64,000 nt of DNA from assembly GCA_963969495.1 (NCBI GenBank), contig OZ018328.1:131784468-131848467 (forward strand). The letters are read 5' to 3'. Positions 61,331 to 64,000 of this stretch are shown here, one piece after another. The DNA comes from Ceratothoa steindachneri (taxonomy: Eukaryota; Arthropoda; Malacostraca; Isopoda; Cymothoidae). Under the pieces are notes generated by a model. It made no database searches, was not told the DNA's origin, and worked only from the letters and a program-made list of their open reading frames with translations. Made by a program: the position numbers and the translations under genes. The first letter of the stretch is position 1. Every line of letters starts with the position of its first letter.

Positions 61331-62439
61331 GGTAAATATATAAAAGTACCAGTTAGGCCACGTGTTCGTTTCATATCAAGTATAAATCGTTTTCTCATTA
61401 TTTTATTTTCCGAAATGAATACAAACTACAAAATTGGACGATACTGCTAGGTGTATTTAAACATATGATCCAGACTTACATACAAGAAAAAGAATAACAC
61501 GTGTACAAATTAATTCAAGCGACTCACATAAAATAAAAACTAAAAACATCGTTCGCTACCCATTATTTTATCACCATTTAGAGACATACACACATAGGTT
61601 TCAAAATGAACTCCTTTTGCGACAGAAGAGGCCGTGCCTCTGGAATATTTCATGTGCGTCCTTTCATCGCATGGCATTCGAGATTCTAAACATTTAACCG
61701 GATCAATGAAGGAAACTTTCGGAGTGGTTAACAAATTATGCCGTCGTTTCCGATTAAACTGAATATTAATTAAGTCATAATTACCTTACAAGTGGATTCA
61801 ATGTGGATTCGACGCCGTTGGGAGTCGTATGATGACAGCTGGCTAAGTTTAGCACCAGTCATAGAATTTGGACGAAAACTGAATCGATCCTCGGATATAG
61901 GTAGTCCAGCACGAACCGGACGATACATATTATAAAACACCTAATTAACTTCGCAACTCGTAAGAAACTCACTTTTCTTGAAGGGAATATGTTGTTTCCA
62001 GGAGTCATGACTATAAAAGACACGTTGCTGAAGAAGTTTCCCACTGAGAAAAACGCACTATTTGCTCTCATTCTTAGAGTAAGTTGCGTGTCTATTACCA
62101 CGGTGTGTTCAGTACATTTTCCTAGCTGACATAAATGCTGAAGTATTTATAAAGAGTGACAGTTAATCGTAATGTTTGATTGAATTATTAGTTTGCTGAA
62201 GTAAAATCACGCTGAATAACTTTGAGCTACTTTGTGTTGTATCATTATTGTGGTGGGGAGTGACATTTAATTGCACCATCTTCAGTGGTGGGGGTGACAT
62301 TTTGGCGTTATTAGACAGAGTATGGCTTAATGCCAAACTACAACTCCTTAATTGGTTCTATTTTAACCGGGCAGCAAACCATTTGATGTCTTTGTAGATG
62401 TGGCGCCACTCGTCCCTCGCAACGTGGACGAGATTTCCG
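61331..62439. other. Sequence without recognised gene
   Basis: Nothing recognised. Confidence 0.4.
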
Positions 62440-62640
62440 AAATGGATAATGAAATGCCATAAAGATTAGAAAGACAACCACTGGTGAATCTGAAAGTACC
62501 AGGGGCCGGTCCTTGTTTGGGGAGTGGTGTCTGGGTTCTATTGTGTCTTTGCCACCAAGCAGTGACGGTTGAATCCTACGTGACCTTATGGGGATGCGGG
62601 GGTAGGCAGCCCTCTGAGAAATTTTGGCAGCAAGTCGTCT
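62440..62640. repeat. Dispersed repeat family E, copy 2
   Basis: Homologous in the same orientation to 28905-29125. Confidence 0.6.
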
Positions 62641-64000
62641 CTCATTTGCGACCCATCTGACTATTTATCTTCCGCATGCTTTCTCATCTCTTAGTTTCAC
62701 CACTTTCTTCACAAAATTGTTTTCTAAAACTTATCGGGCGACCTGCCTTTGTATTTTTTTATTTATAATAAAAGTACTCTCAAAATTTCGATACCAAATG
62801 CAGCCTTCAATTTGTCTGAACGCATTCGCTTATTATACACATATATAACGACTTCTCCCTCGTTGTGATGGTCGTATGCGCTAAATTGCTGCCACTGGAG
62901 GTGGTGAAGGAAATAGCGGGTGATGTGATGCTATTTGTAAGGCGAGATGACGCTCACAGGCTGTTTATTCATTGGACTCACGTCACCCTTCAATTGACCG
63001 TACGTAGGCCTATGCCGTCGAAGCTGAGCTTCGCTGACAAGAATTGCTCGAGTTTGAAGCTCAATAAATGAATTATCTCGCAATAAACAGCGAGGAACGC
63101 GTACACAGACGTGCAAGCGTGCCGAGGCTATGCCGCGCGCGCACCCGCTTTCCCGACGCAGTTTGTTTGTTCCTTAGTTTCCTTTTCTATAAGCCTTTGT
63201 TTGACAAAGTTTACAAAGAGGTGTTCCTGGTCCTTGTTTTCAGGGTTCATGGAATTTGTTAAAGTCTTTGCCATTCGGTGGAAACAAGCTGGCTTTGAGG
63301 CGAACTAATTTAAGTTTTTGAAATCTTGAAGGACTACAAAGATAAAAGGGATCCTTATTCACTAACGAACACCACGGCCAACACGAGAAACAATGGATGA
63401 ATACTTAGGTCACAAAGATTAAAAACTGAATAAGATTTTAGAAAGAGTAACAATTTACATTGATTATATACTCGTACCTTTAAAACAGGATGGAGAAATA
63501 TATTGGAAGAAAAGTTATAATCACTTAACATATATTAAATTACCATAGGGAGATATGCGTCAATCGTAGGTCAAACATCAAGCATAAAAAATGACCATAG
63601 GCTTAGTGTAAAATATATACAGATTGAAAGTTATATAAAAATCAAATCTATATGTAACCTCCTATTAAATAAAGCCTTGGTTTTTCAAATCTTGCCCATA
63701 GTGGAACGGGCCATAAAACAGGAACCAAAATCGAATTTACATTTCATCATTTACATTTCGTGTTCCAAACCAAGCATAAAAAACTGATTCAATCAAGTAT
63801 TAACGGCAGTTATGAACTACTAGGAACAGAGATTTCTTAGCCAGGAAATAGAAAAAAATAGACAAACCTTGGCAACAGCTATCTTAACGAAATAAGGGCA
63901 GTTTTTAATATGGAGCATACATGATTATTTATGTTTTATAAATACTCGAATAGTTTTGTACGACTGCAGCTTGACTTTGCTGTGATGGGTTGACAAGTAA
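62641..64000. other. Sequence without recognised gene
   Basis: Short frames without recognisable domains; nothing else seen to the window end. Confidence 0.4.

Noticed and set aside
62865..63308. Short overlapping frames at the right end as a host exon
   Set aside because: No recognisable domain, splice context or codon pattern.

Overview
This is AT-rich nuclear DNA from an animal, most likely an arthropod such as a crustacean. That placement is an inference from the mix of transposons: several mariner elements, BEL/Pao, a Penelope element with a GIY-YIG domain, RNase H-bearing I-type LINEs, L2/CR1-type LINEs, piggyBac and hAT. No convincing host gene, rRNA gene, functional tRNA or CRISPR array was found. 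Almost every long open frame is a decayed transposon fragment, a microsatellite translation, or a chance frame.

Layout. 1-270: CR1-group LINE tail (minus). 837-2832: decayed mariner with a rearranged left end. 3270-10600: a decayed BEL/Pao retrotransposon interrupted by a 4.3 kb piggyBac element at a TTAA site (5331-9669); the piggyBac carries a small hAT remnant (5525-6222) and a long (TA)n. 11003-12650: large foldback. 12653-17467: second foldback with arms built of ~122-bp repeats, whose spacer holds a 3.4 kb hAT-like transposon with a perfect 8-bp target duplication. 17870-25560: dispersed repeats, including a 1.16 kb inverted-repeat transposon (family A) inserted into a minisatellite. 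26130-27315: a ~32-bp minisatellite. 27792-28375: a mariner N-terminal fragment. 30178-31670: a Penelope-like element. 31861-33018: a second family A copy, with a Tc1-type MITE splitting its internal (TA)n. 34380-35040: CR1-type LINE tail (minus).

36859-53610 is dominated by one I-type LINE family, all copies on the plus strand: a 5'-truncated copy, a nearly complete 6.2 kb copy (38636-44806) inserted with a 13-bp target duplication into a minus-strand mariner transposase, a 3' tail, and a decayed copy. 54050-55720: weak traces of another LINE. 57884-58140: a mariner core fragment. 59805-59893: a tRNA-like (SINE-type) remnant. 60130-61190: an L2/CR1-type LINE on the minus strand. The flanking DNA shows no recognisable genes.

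The biology is a stratified graveyard of nested insertions. Target duplications and broken reading frames allow relative dating: mariner before I-LINE; BEL/Pao before piggyBac before hAT remnant; foldback before hAT; minisatellite before family A; family A before the Tc1-type MITE. The least characterised items are family A, the repeat-armed foldback and the hAT-like transposase inside it.
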